A program made the translations under genes and the position numbers. From assembly GCF_002846205.1 (NCBI RefSeq), contig NZ_PHKV01000001.1:434001-498000 (forward strand): 64,000 nucleotides of DNA, read 5' to 3'. Of the stretch, positions 37,575 to 46,760 are shown one piece after another. The notes beneath the pieces are model-generated. The model worked only from the letters and a program-made list of their open reading frames with translations. It had not been told where the DNA came from and made no database searches. This stretch comes from Xanthomonas prunicola. GTDB lineage: Bacteria > Pseudomonadota > Gammaproteobacteria > Xanthomonadales > Xanthomonadaceae. Each line of letters begins with the position of its first letter. The stretch's first letter is position 1.

Positions 37575-40045
37575 GCATCGTTGCACCGTTCCTCCTCGTC
37601 ATCCTGGCGGCGGGTATCGCTGCCTATCACCGCATGCGCCTTGCCACCTGGGTTGCGATCAGCGCCTGCGTGCTGGTGGCGTGCTGGCTGCTGGGTGCCA
37701 ATCTCACCGCCACCAGCGTGGCCGCCGCGCTGGTGGTGCTGGTGTCCGCACCAGTGCTGTTGCCGTTCCTGCGTAAGCCGCTGTTGACCACGCCATTGAT
37801 GGCGTTCTTCCGCAAGGTACTCCCACCGCTGTCGCAGACCGAACGCATCGCACTGGAAACCGGCTCGGTCGGCTTCGAAGGCGAGCTGTTCACCGGTGAC
37901 CCGGATTGGCAGAAGCTGCTCAACTATCCCAAGCCGCAATTGACCGCTGAAGAGCAGGCGTTCCTGGACGGGCCGGTGGAAGAGCTGTGCAAGATGGTCA
38001 ACGACTGGGAAATCACCCATGTCCACGCCGACCTGCCGCCGGAGCTGTGGGACTTCATCAAGAAGAACAAGTTCTTCGGCATGATCATTCCCAAGCAGTA
38101 CGGTGGTCTGGGCTTTAGCGCACTGGCGCACCACAAGGTGATCCAGAAGCTGTCCTCGATCTCCAGCGTGGTCAGCTCCACCGTTGGCGTGCCCAACTCG
38201 CTTGGCCCCGGTGAGCTGCTGCTGCATTACGGCACCCCGGAACAGAAAGACTATTACCTGCCACGTCTTGCAATCGGTGCGGAAGTGCCGTGTTTCGGCC
38301 TGACCGGCCCGTTCGCCGGCTCCGATGCCACCTCGATCCCGGACTACGGCATCGTCTGCAAGGGCGAGTGGAACGGCGCCAACGTGCTCGGCGTCAAGCT
38401 CACCTTCGACAAGCGCTACATCACCCTGGCACCGGTGGCGTCGTTGATCGGCCTGGCGTTCCGCGCCTACGACCCGGACGGCCTGATCGGTGACAAGAAG
38501 GACATCGGCATCACCCTGGCACTGCTGCCGCGCGAAACCCCCGGCGTGGAAATCGGCCGTCGCCACTTCCCGTTGAACTCGCCGTTCCAGAACGGCCCGA
38601 TCCACGGCGAAGAAGTGTTCATCCCGCTGAGCCAGTTGATCGGTGGCGTGGAGATGGTGGGCAAGGGCTGGAACATGCTCAACGAGTGCCTGGCGGTGGG
38701 TCGTTCGATCACCCTGCCCTCCACCGCCAGCGGCGGCGGCAAGTATGCGGCGGTGGTGACCGGTGCGTATGCGCGCATCCGCAAGCAGTTCGGCCTGTCG
38801 GTCGGTCGCTTCGAGGGCGTGGAAGAAGCGCTGGCACGCATCGGCGGCAAGGCGTATGCGATCAGTGCGCTGGCCCAGGCCACTGCCGCAGCGGTCGACC
38901 GTGGCGACGTGCCGTCGGTGCCGTCGGCGATCGCCAAGTACCACTGCACCACCATGGGCCGCGAAGTGGTCAGCGACATGATGGACGTGATCGGCGGCAA
39001 GGGCATCATCCTGGGGCCGCGCAACTTCGCCGGCCGCGCCTGGCAGGCCGCGCCGATCGGCGTGACCGTGGAAGGCGCCAACATCATGACCCGCAGCCTG
39101 CTGATCTTCGGCCAGGGCGCGATCCTGTGCCATCCGTGGGTGATGAAGGAAATGCAGGCGGCGCAGGATCCGGATACACGCCGCGGTCTGGAAGAGTTCG
39201 ACCAGAGCCTGTTCGGGCATATCCGCTTCGGCATTTCCAACGCCGTGCGTTCGTTCTGGTTCGGTCTGACCGGTGCGCGCATCGGCGCAGCGCCGGGCGA
39301 TGCATACACGCGTCGCTTCTTCCGCAAGCTGGATCGCTACTCGGCCAACCTGGCATTGATGGCCGATGTGTCGATGCTGATGCTGGGCGGCAAGTTGAAG
39401 TTCAAGGAATCGTTGTCCGGTCGCCTGGGCGATGTGCTGAGCCATATCTACATGACCAGCGCGATGCTCAAGCGCTACCACGACGAAGGCGCACCGGCCA
39501 CCGATCAGCCGCTGCTGGCCTGGGCGTTCCACGACAGCGTGCACAAGATCGAAACCGCGCTATCGGCAGCGCTGCGCAACTTCCCGATCCGCCCGGTAGG
39601 CTGGCTGATGTGGGTGCTGATCTTCCCGCTGGGCCGTCGCGCCGAAGCGCCCGGCGATCGCCTGGGCCATCGCGTGGCATCGATCCTGATGGCGCCCAAC
39701 GAAGCGCGCGACCGCCTGGCTCAGGGCGTCTTCCTGACCCCGTGCGCCAACAACCCGGGCGGGCGTATCGCCAGCTATCTGACCAAGGCGGTGATGGCCG
39801 AGCCGGTGGAGCGCAAGTTTCTCAAGGCGCTCAAGACCAAGGGCATCGAAGCACTGGATTTCCCGGCGCAGCTGGACGAAGCCGTGGCCGAAGGCGTGCT
39901 CACCCTGGACGAGCGCAAGCTGCTGGAAGAGCTGCGCGAGATCATGATGGACACCATCACCGTAGACGACTTCGATCCGCATGAGCTGCGTGCAGCCAGC
40001 TTCTACGACAAGCCGCAGGCACAACAGCCACGCGAAGCCGCGTAA
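37571..40045 (+). CDS. fadE: Acyl-CoA dehydrogenase, long FadE type
   Basis: This 824-residue enzyme has two N-terminal membrane helices (about 1-60), then the acyl-CoA dehydrogenase core with GMIIPKQYGGLGFSALAHHK, LTGPFAGSDATSIPDYG and GGKGIILGPRNFAGRAWQ. An extra C-terminal domain (DUF1974 type, about 550-800) is found in the FadE subfamily. It catalyses the first step of beta-oxidation with FAD. ATG 37571 overlaps the hydrolase stop; longer in-frame codons lie antisense or inside that gene. The neighbours suggest control by the divergent TetR. Confidence 0.95.
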   Translation: MSIVAPFLLVILAAGIAAYHRMRLATWVAISACVLVACWLLGANLTATSVAAALVVLVSAPVLLPFLRKPLLTTPLMAFFRKVLPPLSQTERIALETGSVGFEGELFTGDPDWQKLLNYPKPQLTAEEQAFLDGPVEELCKMVNDWEITHVHADLPPELWDFIKKNKFFGMIIPKQYGGLGFSALAHHKVIQKLSSISSVVSSTVGVPNSLGPGELLLHYGTPEQKDYYLPRLAIGAEVPCFGLTGPFAGSDATSIPDYGIVCKGEWNGANVLGVKLTFDKRYITLAPVASLIGLAFRAYDPDGLIGDKKDIGITLALLPRETPGVEIGRRHFPLNSPFQNGPIHGEEVFIPLSQLIGGVEMVGKGWNMLNECLAVGRSITLPSTASGGGKYAAVVTGAYARIRKQFGLSVGRFEGVEEALARIGGKAYAISALAQATAAAVDRGDVPSVPSAIAKYHCTTMGREVVSDMMDVIGGKGIILGPRNFAGRAWQAAPIGVTVEGANIMTRSLLIFGQGAILCHPWVMKEMQAAQDPDTRRGLEEFDQSLFGHIRFGISNAVRSFWFGLTGARIGAAPGDAYTRRFFRKLDRYSANLALMADVSMLMLGGKLKFKESLSGRLGDVLSHIYMTSAMLKRYHDEGAPATDQPLLAWAFHDSVHKIETALSAALRNFPIRPVGWLMWVLIFPLGRRAEAPGDRLGHRVASILMAPNEARDRLAQGVFLTPCANNPGGRIASYLTKAVMAEPVERKFLKALKTKGIEALDFPAQLDEAVAEGVLTLDERKLLEELREIMMDTITVDDFDPHELRAASFYDKPQAQQPREAA

Positions 40046-40057
40046 GGCTTGCGCCAA

Positions 40058-40089
40058 GTTCACAGCAGTGACGGTTCACAGCAGTGACG
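40058..40089. repeat. Perfect 16-bp tandem duplication
   Basis: GTTCACAGCAGTGACG occurs twice in a row (40058-40073 and 40074-40089). The second copy runs into the terminator stem. Confidence 0.9.
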
Positions 40090-40120
40090 ACGGCGAGCTT
40101 CGGCTCGCCGTCGTTGTTTG
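40087..40120 (+). terminator. Rho-independent terminator of the hydrolase-fadE operon
   Basis: A 12-bp stem, ACGACGGCGAGC / GCTCGCCGTCGT, with a TTCG tetraloop is followed by TGTTTG. Confidence 0.85.
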
Positions 40121-40189
40121 TGGAGACGGGTACTGATGCTGGCGCGATCTGCAGCGTCAGCAGACTAGGGTCACGGCAGAAAGAATCGC

Positions 40190-40330
40190 CCCCCTCGGCC
40201 CCTTGTGGGACGAGTGCGCAGCGCGGTCAAACGCGCGCCTGCGTTACCCACGCCGTCCGCTGAGAATCGCTGGCTTGCGATGGGGCCAAGAGTGACGCTT
40301 CATCGCAGGCGAGCCCGCTCCCACGAGCAA
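40190..40330. repeat. Possible REP-type intergenic repeat
   Basis: The stretch includes CATCGCAGGCGAGCCCGCTC and GGGGCCAAGAGTGACGC, resembling dispersed REP sequences of pseudomonads and xanthomonads. No gene lies between 40121 and 40353. Confidence 0.4.
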
Positions 40331-40353
40331 GCAGACACCCTGGCGCAGGTGCG

Positions 40354-40707
40354 TCAGCGCGGCAGCCACACCAGCGCAAGTGCGATCAATGCCGGCAGTG
40401 CCTGCACGAAGAAGATGCGGCGGTTGACGCTGTAGGCGCCATAGCAACCTGCTACCACCACACAGCCCAGGAAGAAGCTCAGCACGTCGGCGCGCGCGGC
40501 AAGTGCCCCCCAGAACAGGCCAGCGGCCAGGAAGCCGTTGTAGAGCCCCTGGTTGGCTGCCAGCACGCGGGTGGCCTGCGCTTTCTCGAGGCTGTTGCGG
40601 AAGGTCTTCAAGCCCAGCGGATGGGTCCACAGCGCCATTTCCAGCACCAGGATGTAGACGTGCAGCAGTGCGACGCACAGGCCGGCAATGACGGCGAACA
40701 GGGACAT
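40354..40707 (-). CDS. DUF1304 family membrane protein
   Basis: This 117-residue protein has four predicted membrane helices. It has the family features HVYILVLEMALWTHPLG near the start, NQGLYNGFLAAGLFWG and CYGAYSVNR. Its function is unknown; members are small inner-membrane proteins of bacteria. ATG 40707 begins directly at the first helix; an upstream codon would add an unlikely basic stretch. Confidence 0.88.
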   Translation of the reverse strand: MSLFAVIAGLCVALLHVYILVLEMALWTHPLGLKTFRNSLEKAQATRVLAANQGLYNGFLAAGLFWGALAARADVLSFFLGCVVVAGCYGAYSVNRRIFFVQALPALIALALVWLPR

Positions 40708-40980
40708 GGCAGACTGCCTTGGCAAATGGTGCCGCCAGCATAACTGCGATTGCGTGCTGTTCGGCACGCCTGCACGATTGGCGTGCGCTCAGCGCGACCA
40801 GCTCGAGAGGCAGGTCATGTGCGTGGCCGATGCCAGGCGACAACGCGGCATCTTGGACACGCATCTTCCTTGTATGACATGCATCTCTTCAGGGCAGCTG
40901 GCAGGACGCCGTTACCACCACGCTACGCGGGTAGCGTCCATGTTCCGACAGCCGCCTGCCGCCGGTTGCCATGGCCGCGC

Positions 40981-42342
40981 TCATTCGGAAACGCGTTTTA
41001 CCGTCCCCACATCGCGCTCGGCAGGCAGCTTGCGTGCTTCGCGCAACAGGCCGAACGCGCCGACCGTCATGCCGGTCGCCACGAGCAGACCGATGCCGAA
41101 CACCGCGCTGGAACCGAACGCAGACAGCAGCTTGTGGACCCAGACAAAGGTGAGATCGCCACCGCGATAGACCACCGTGTCGATCGCCGCACCGGCCTTG
41201 TAGCGCCACTCGCGATCCACCCGCGTGTACAGCGTCTCGCGTGCGGGCTTTGCAAGTGCGAATTCGCTGGAGCGGGTAATCACCTGCACGATCGCAAGCA
41301 TCATCGGCAATGGCGACGCGGCCAAAACCGCATAGCCCAGCATGATCGCCACACCCGGGATCACCAACGCCGGCGCGATGCCGAAGCGCGATAGCAGCGC
41401 ACGCGTCACCAGCAATTGCAGTACCAGCGCCAGTGCATTGATCGCCAGGTCGATGCTGGAGTAATAGGCGGTGGCCGCTGCTGCGTCTGTGTAAATCCGC
41501 CGCACCAGCGCTGCCTGCTCGTTGTAGAGCAAGGTGCCGACGCCCACGCCGAACAACACCATGAAGGCCAGCCAGCGCAACAGCGGCTCGCGCACGATGA
41601 GTTTCAGGCCCCCGAGTACATCGCCGCCCATCGGCACTTCGCCGGAGCTCAGCTGGCGCTCCTGTTCGTGCGCAACCGCCCATAGCCGCAAACGCAGCAC
41701 GCAGACCACGCACACGGCCAAGAATCCGGCCGACACCAACATCAGATGTGCAATGCCGATGCGTTCAACCAGTGTGCGGGTGAGGATCGGCCCGAGAAAC
41801 GCGCCCAAGGTGCCGGCCGCACCGATATACCCGTAATAGCGACGCGCTTGGGCATTGCTAAAGACGTCGGCCATGAAGCTCCAGAACACCGCCACCGCAA
41901 ACAAGTTGAAGACGGTCACCCACAAGAAAAACGCCATGCCGCGGCCCGGCACACCCGTGTCGAACAACACGTAGAACAGCAGCAGGGTCGCGATGAAAAA
42001 GCCGTACACCGTCGGCAGGAACACCCGCCGCGGATAGCGGCTGACAAGCGCGCCGTAAACCGGCTGCAGCAGCACCATGATCAGGAAAGCACAGGTAAAC
42101 AGCACCTGCAGCGTGAAGTCCTTGAGCGGCATGCCGTGCGCGGAGAAGAACGCAATCATGCCGGTCGGGAAGATGGCTTCCACATCGGCCGAGGCGCTCA
42201 TCGCTTCGCGCACCGGGCGCAACACGTAGTAACCGCTGAGCAGGCAGAAAAAGTAGAGAAACGACCACGCCAAGGGCGGCGAGCTTCGCAGCGCCGCGCT
42301 GAAACGGCCAGCCGCAGATTGCGGCGTCGAGGAATGAGTCAT
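40981..42342 (-). CDS. MFS-type transporter related to ATP/ADP translocases
   Basis: This 453-residue protein has twelve predicted membrane helices. Start features LSGYYVLRPVREAMS and LVSRYPRR recall the MFS branch that includes nucleotide translocases and their bacterial relatives of unknown substrate. NTP/NDP exchange itself is established for intracellular bacteria and plastids; in a free-living plant pathogen the substrate is uncertain. It is divergent from the beta-lactamase-fold gene. Confidence 0.85.
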   Translation of the reverse strand: MTHSSTPQSAAGRFSAALRSSPPLAWSFLYFFCLLSGYYVLRPVREAMSASADVEAIFPTGMIAFFSAHGMPLKDFTLQVLFTCAFLIMVLLQPVYGALVSRYPRRVFLPTVYGFFIATLLLFYVLFDTGVPGRGMAFFLWVTVFNLFAVAVFWSFMADVFSNAQARRYYGYIGAAGTLGAFLGPILTRTLVERIGIAHLMLVSAGFLAVCVVCVLRLRLWAVAHEQERQLSSGEVPMGGDVLGGLKLIVREPLLRWLAFMVLFGVGVGTLLYNEQAALVRRIYTDAAAATAYYSSIDLAINALALVLQLLVTRALLSRFGIAPALVIPGVAIMLGYAVLAASPLPMMLAIVQVITRSSEFALAKPARETLYTRVDREWRYKAGAAIDTVVYRGGDLTFVWVHKLLSAFGSSAVFGIGLLVATGMTVGAFGLLREARKLPAERDVGTVKRVSE

Positions 42343-42675
42343 CGTGTAACGGCTGCCCGCACAAGCGGGCCCGACGGCAAGGACATGGCAGCGGCGGCAC
42401 CCGCGAAAGAAGCGCGCAAGTTAGCCGATGCGACGCACCACCACCAGCGCGCAAGCCCAGCACGTTGCGAGCCAGATGCACCCTGCCCAGGCACGCCGCT
42501 TGCACCGTGCACAGCAGCAACGGAAAGCGATGCCGCGACCACCCTCGAATGCTCGATTTCTGAACTTAAAATCATCAATAGGATCAACATGATGCCCATT
42601 CATCTTCCGGCAGTTTGTGCTATTGCAAAGCGCGGCGCTAGAATCGCCGGAGGCAGTGGAACAGGCGGGACAACC
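42343..42675. other. Divergent intergenic region
   Basis: There is no gene. A possible promoter for the plus-strand gene has TTGTGC (42615-42620), an 18-base spacer and TAGAAT (42639-42644), about 30 bases before the ATG. The CDS-like open frame that continues through here on the plus strand is antisense to the transporter gene. Confidence 0.45.
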
Positions 42676-44055
42676 ATGACACAAATGCGCACGCGCCGAC
42701 GGTTCCGACCGTTGGCCATCGGGCTGTTCGGGGCGTTATTGCCTCTGGCCCTCTCTTCCACCGCGCAGACACCCGCGCCTACCGCCGCTGCGCTGCTGCC
42801 GGCCACCGTTGCGCAGTCGCCCACCGCACCGTTGCCCTATCGCACCTCGCTGCCGGCCAACCAAGTGTTGGCACCTGCTGCCGGCTTCGACGTGGCGGCA
42901 TTTGAATCGATGGCCGACCAGTTGACCTATGGCAACCGCGTGCCCGGCATGGCGATGGCCATCGTGCAGGGTGGCAAGGTGCTCAGCGCGCGCGGCTATG
43001 GCGTCACCGACGTCAATCATCCGCAGCCGGTCGATGGCCACACCGTGTTTCGTTTGGCTTCGCTGTCCAAAGCCTTCGCCGGCACCATGGCCGGCCTGCT
43101 GGTCAACGATGGCGTGCTGCGCTGGGACAGCAAGGTGGTCGACTACGTGCCGGGCTTCCAGCTCAGCGATAGCGCCGCGACCCGCCAGCTCACCGTTGCC
43201 GAAGTGCTCAGCCATCGCGTCGGCCTTACTCGTAATGCCTACGACCGCGATATCGAATCCAACGTCGACTACTACTCGCTCAGCCACAAGCTGGCGGCCG
43301 CGCCGCTGCGCTGCGCACCGGGCGATTGCTACGCGTATCAGAACGTGGCCTTCAGCCTGGTGGGCGATGTGGTGTTCGCCGCATCGGGCAGTTTCTACGA
43401 GCAATCGGTGGAACGCCGCATTTTCAAGCCGCTGGGCATGAACGATGCCAGCATGGGTCTGGCCGGCATCCAGGCCAGTCCGCACTGGGCACGCCCACAC
43501 GTGCGCAGCCGCAATGGCTGGGTGTCGCTGACGCCCAAGCCGACTTACTACCGTCTGGCGCCGGCTGCGGGCGTCAACGCCAGCGCCAGCGACATGGCGC
43601 AGTGGCTGCTCGCACACACCGGTCATCGCACCGACGTGCTGCCTGCTCCGCTGCTGGCAACGCTGCACGCGCCGTTGATCTCCACGCCGGGCGAAATGCG
43701 TTCCGGCTGGCGCCACGAGCGTGTGGATGCAGCGAGCTACGCGCTGGGCTGGCGTGTGTTCGATTACGCTGGCCATCAAGTGGTGTTCCATGCAGGTGCG
43801 GTGCAGGGCTACCGCGGCCTGGTTGCGCTGCTGCCAGAACGCGATCTGGGAATTGCGATCCTCTGGAACGGCGAAAGTGGCCTGCCCTCGGGCATGCTGC
43901 CGACCATCCTGGACCGCGCACTCGGCCTGCCGGCGAAGCGTTGGTTGGACATCGATGTGGACGGCGACTTCGGCAGCGAGAACATGCTGGCAGAGAAGCC
44001 AGACCCGGCTGGCAAGGGCGCGTCTTCCGGCAAGTCGGTGGCATCACCGCGCTGA
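42676..44055 (+). CDS. Exported serine beta-lactamase-fold hydrolase (class C / esterase type)
   Basis: This 459-residue protein has a signal peptide (LAIGLFGALLPLALSSTAQ). The three active-site motifs are SLSK near residue 136 (the nucleophile Ser and its Lys), YQN in CYAYQNVAF, and HAG in VVFHAGAVQG. These fit the class C beta-lactamase / penicillin-binding-protein-like family that also includes esterases and D-aminopeptidases. Drug resistance cannot be claimed. The start follows GGCGGGA; a much longer open frame upstream is not coding. A terminator follows. Confidence 0.92.
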   Translation: MTQMRTRRRFRPLAIGLFGALLPLALSSTAQTPAPTAAALLPATVAQSPTAPLPYRTSLPANQVLAPAAGFDVAAFESMADQLTYGNRVPGMAMAIVQGGKVLSARGYGVTDVNHPQPVDGHTVFRLASLSKAFAGTMAGLLVNDGVLRWDSKVVDYVPGFQLSDSAATRQLTVAEVLSHRVGLTRNAYDRDIESNVDYYSLSHKLAAAPLRCAPGDCYAYQNVAFSLVGDVVFAASGSFYEQSVERRIFKPLGMNDASMGLAGIQASPHWARPHVRSRNGWVSLTPKPTYYRLAPAAGVNASASDMAQWLLAHTGHRTDVLPAPLLATLHAPLISTPGEMRSGWRHERVDAASYALGWRVFDYAGHQVVFHAGAVQGYRGLVALLPERDLGIAILWNGESGLPSGMLPTILDRALGLPAKRWLDIDVDGDFGSENMLAEKPDPAGKGASSGKSVASPR

Positions 44056-44095
44056 GTGGAAGTGCTGCACTGACGTCGCGTCGGTGACTGCAGGC

Positions 44096-44124
44096 AAAGG
44101 CGGCTTCGGCCGCCTTTGTTGTTT
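44096..44124 (+). terminator. Rho-independent terminator after the beta-lactamase-fold gene
   Basis: A nine-base stem, AAAGGCGGC / GCCGCCTTT, with a TTCG loop is followed by GTTGTTT. Confidence 0.85.
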
Positions 44125-44659
44125 CTGCATGTCCCGATGCGCGGCGGTCGGCTCGCGGAAGGCATACCTGCTGGGCGCGGGAGCGCAAGCCTGTGGATGA
44201 TCAACACGTTCGGGCTCTTTGGACGCCGCAAGCAACCCGTTGCCAGGAGTCCTACGATTGAGCGGACCTGTTCGACACGCCGAAGTAGAAACTCTAACCG
44301 TCAGCGCAAGGGTCTCTCAGCCTGGTCCGCCGCACGGCCTCTGTCCTCCGACCTGATGCAGTGCCGGCCCTCCATCAAAGCGGACCTGCACCGAGCGGTT
44401 GCGCTTTGCATCGCGCCGTCTTCTCGCATCGTGCCTCCCCGCCCCGCCCCGCCCCGCCAAGGCATCGGCAAAACTGTCGGATTTGTGGTCGGCAGGGTCA
44501 AACGATCGCGCGTCCGCATCCGCGCTGCCGGTCGGCATGCCACTGGCGACACAGTGCCGAGAACGTGGAACGAGCGACGTCGCTCAGATGGCGGAACCTA
44601 CGCCACCTGCAGGCCAGCAACGCCACGCGCCGCACCGACCACGCCAGTGCCAGGCCCAT
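44125..44659. other. Gene-free stretch
   Basis: I see no supported gene in these 535 bases. Short open frames exist on both strands but have no family features, ribosome sites or conserved context. The only structure noted is the CCCCG tandem array. Confidence 0.5.
44437..44458. repeat. (CCCCG)4 microsatellite
   Basis: Four perfect CCCCG units plus two bases. It lies in gene-free DNA, so length change would not alter a protein. Confidence 0.9.
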
Positions 44660-44699
44660 AAAAAAGCTCCCTCCCCGCTGGGCGTCGGGGAGAGAGCTC
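44660..44699 (-). terminator. Rho-independent terminator of the histone-like gene
   Basis: On the minus strand AGCTCTCTCCCC pairs with GGGGAGGGAGCT (one mismatch) and is followed by six T. Confidence 0.9.
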
Positions 44700-44728
44700 G
44701 ATGGTTACGGCGATCGGGTGTTACAAGA

Positions 44729-45208
44729 TCAGATCAGCGGTGCCGGGGTTGCGGGCAGCGCGACCGGAGCGGCCTTCTTCTTGCGAACGGCCGGCTTCTT
44801 CTTGGCGACCTTCTTTACGACCGGCTTCTTGGCAGCGGTCTTCTTGGTGGCGGACTTCTTGGTCGCCTTCTTCGCGACTGCCTTTTTGGCGGTCTTCTTG
44901 ACGGCTTTCTTGGCGGTCTTCTTCACTGCCTTCTTGGCGGCAGTCTTCTTGGTCGCCTTCTTTGCGGTCTTCTTCACTGCCTTCTTGGCGGCAGTCTTCT
45001 TGGTTGCCTTCTTTGCAGTCTTCTTCACTGCCTTCTTGGCGGTTGCCTTCTTTGCAGTCTTCTTGACGGCCTTCTTGGCAGCAGTCTTCTTCACTGCCTT
45101 CTTAGCGGTTGCCTTTTTGGCGACCTTCTTGACGGCCTTCTTGGCGGCAGTCTTTTTCACTGCCTTTTTGGCGGTGGGTTTCTTTTTCGCAGCTTTTGCA
45201 GTGGCCAT
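44729..45208 (-). CDS. Lysine-rich histone H1-like DNA-binding protein
   Basis: This 159-residue protein is built almost wholly of Lys, Ala, Thr and Val in repeats such as KKTAAKKAVKK and KKTAKKATKK. It ends in a short non-basic tail (APVALPATPAPLI). Proteins like this bind DNA nonspecifically and compact it, like eukaryotic H1 tails. The start follows GAGGAG eight bases upstream. The internal repeats make the gene length prone to change between strains. It has a strong promoter with long A-tracts and its own terminator, so high expression is likely. Confidence 0.92.
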   Translation of the reverse strand: MATAKAAKKKPTAKKAVKKTAAKKAVKKVAKKATAKKAVKKTAAKKAVKKTAKKATAKKAVKKTAKKATKKTAAKKAVKKTAKKATKKTAAKKAVKKTAKKAVKKTAKKAVAKKATKKSATKKTAAKKPVVKKVAKKKPAVRKKKAAPVALPATPAPLI

Positions 45209-45498
45209 GTAATTGGCTCCTCGTCAGTGAACTATGGAGTTGAAACGCCCAGTTGAACCAAACCCGACGACGGCATGCCGTCGTCGGGAACCGTCCGCAG
45301 GTAATGCGCGACGGAACGGATACAGAAACACCCGCATCGAGCGGCGACACGGGTGCGTAGTCGGAACGACAACTGCTTTCCTGGAGAGAAGCGGACCCGA
45401 CTCCACCGTGGTTGGCGCTTCGGTGGACATCCGGAACAAGCTTGTCGGCGCGATGTCGATTCTGCTCACTCTCTTCAGCAGCAATGTCTGCTGGGCGA

Positions 45499-45527
45499 AA
45501 CCTAATCACGCTTTTTTTTACTGTCAA
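45499..45527 (-). promoter_or_regulatory. Promoter of the histone-like gene
   Basis: On the minus strand a perfect -35 TTGACA (45527-45522) and a 17-base spacer containing A8 are followed by TAGGTT (45504-45499). A run of ten A (45549-45540) lies just upstream, like an UP element. This predicts a leader of about 280 bases. Confidence 0.75.
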
Positions 45528-46166
45528 CACTCTTTTGCATTTTTTTTTTAGCCAAGCATCGCCGCGTGCCGCATCCCAGGCAGCGAAACACCGTGCGCGC
45601 CGGCGTACGCACCCGACCTAGAAGCCTGTTCGCCCAACAGTGTTTTCAAAAAAGCACTTCTTTTCCGCTGTTTTTTTTTAGCAGTGCACTTTGGCAATCG
45701 CTTGGGCGCTTCAACGGCACGGTAGCCAAGCCGGTGCGGCAGCACTGCTTGCCGCCTGTCCGCCAGCTGAAAATTTTTTTTCCACCGGTCGCACTTCCGA
45801 CGTCGCATGAGCAGAAATGCGCAAACTTATTGCGTGCTTAGATCGCCATGCATGCGTCCACGCGCACCGACTGCGGCATGCATCGCATGCGTGGCCGGAG
45901 GATCGCGACGGCCAACGCCGCGGAAAATTTTTCACCGAGTGCACGCCAGACCCTCACGAACGACTCACGTCAGAAATCCGGCGCGTGTGCAGATGGGCGA
46001 GCACTGGATGCAAGTTCGATCGTTGCCGCCGACTCGCGTACCGCATCGAGTTTCGACCAGCGGCATCGCCGTCGACAGACCGACCGAGGCGCCCTTATCT
46101 CAGACCGCACTGCCGGCGCGCGTGGCATTGCCGCGCCGAGATCGCGCATCGCTGGCGACAGCGCGC
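45528..46166. other. Gene-free stretch with T-tracts
   Basis: No supported gene is present. Runs of eight to ten T occur at 45540-45549, 45671-45679 and 45774-45781, which is unusual in this high-GC DNA. The only other structure is the gcvH terminator that follows. Confidence 0.5.
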
Positions 46167-46198
46167 CAAAAAAAATGGCCGCTCTGAGAGCGGCCATC
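46167..46198 (-). terminator. Rho-independent terminator of gcvH
   Basis: On the minus strand ATGGCCGCT pairs with AGCGGCCAT around CTCAG and is followed by a run of T. Confidence 0.92.
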
Positions 46199-46223
46199 GG
46201 ATGCCGGCGGCAACGAAACCAGA

Positions 46224-46619
46224 TCAGTGCTCGTCGTCTTCCAGCAGCTCGGCATAGTCGTCCGGGTCCAGCAGGTCGTTGAGCTGCTCCTTGTCGTCGA
46301 TCTCGACGACGAAGATCCAGCCTTCGCCATAGGCGTCTTCGTTGATGGTTTCCGGCTTGTCGCTCAACGCGCTGTTGACCTCGACGACGGTGCCGCTGAC
46401 CGGGCTGTAGACGTCGGAGGCAGCCTTGACCGACTCCACCACCGCAGCGCCGTTGCCGACCTGCACGGTGTCGCCGACACCCGGCAGTTCGACGTAAACC
46501 AGGTCACCCAGCAAGCCCTGCGCGTGGTCGGAAATACCGACGGTCACGCGGCCATTGCTTTCGACGCGGGCCCACTCGTGGGATTTGAGGAACTTGAGGT
46601 CGCCTGGGATCTCGCTCAT
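46224..46619 (-). CDS. gcvH: Glycine cleavage system H protein
   Basis: This 131-residue lipoyl carrier shuttles the aminomethyl group between P, T and L proteins. The lipoylated lysine is in VESVKAASD near residue 65. The start [21 protein letters not shown] is typical, as is the acidic C terminus. The start has CCGGAG upstream. gcvT lies 141 bases upstream on the same strand and gcvP is not in the window. Confidence 0.97.
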   Translation of the reverse strand: MSEIPGDLKFLKSHEWARVESNGRVTVGISDHAQGLLGDLVYVELPGVGDTVQVGNGAAVVESVKAASDVYSPVSGTVVEVNSALSDKPETINEDAYGEGWIFVVEIDDKEQLNDLLDPDDYAELLEDDEH

Positions 46620-46760
46620 GGGTGTGCTCCGGGAAAGGTGAGGGTTGGGGATAGGTGGCTAGTTTAGACCGCGCGACAAGACAGGTGCACGCGGCGGTGT
46701 GGTGGGGGTGATGCGGACGCGGAAGCAGCACCGTGCGCGGAATGGACGGCGCCGCACAAT

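Noticed and set aside
37496..39544. Long minus-strand open frame (682 codons)
   Set aside because: Antisense to fadE; His/Gln-rich composition without family motifs.
41746..42675. Upstream extension of the beta-lactamase-fold frame
   Set aside because: It runs antisense to the transporter gene and precedes a clear signal peptide with a ribosome site at 42676.
44740..45208. Short repeats that could be mistaken for a CRISPR array
   Set aside because: The repeats are in-frame Lys/Ala/Thr codons with no unique spacers of constant length.
44361..45256. Plus-strand frames rich in Leu, Phe and Ala that look like membrane proteins
   Set aside because: They are the antisense of the lysine-rich histone-like repeats, which produce artificial hydrophobic repeats.
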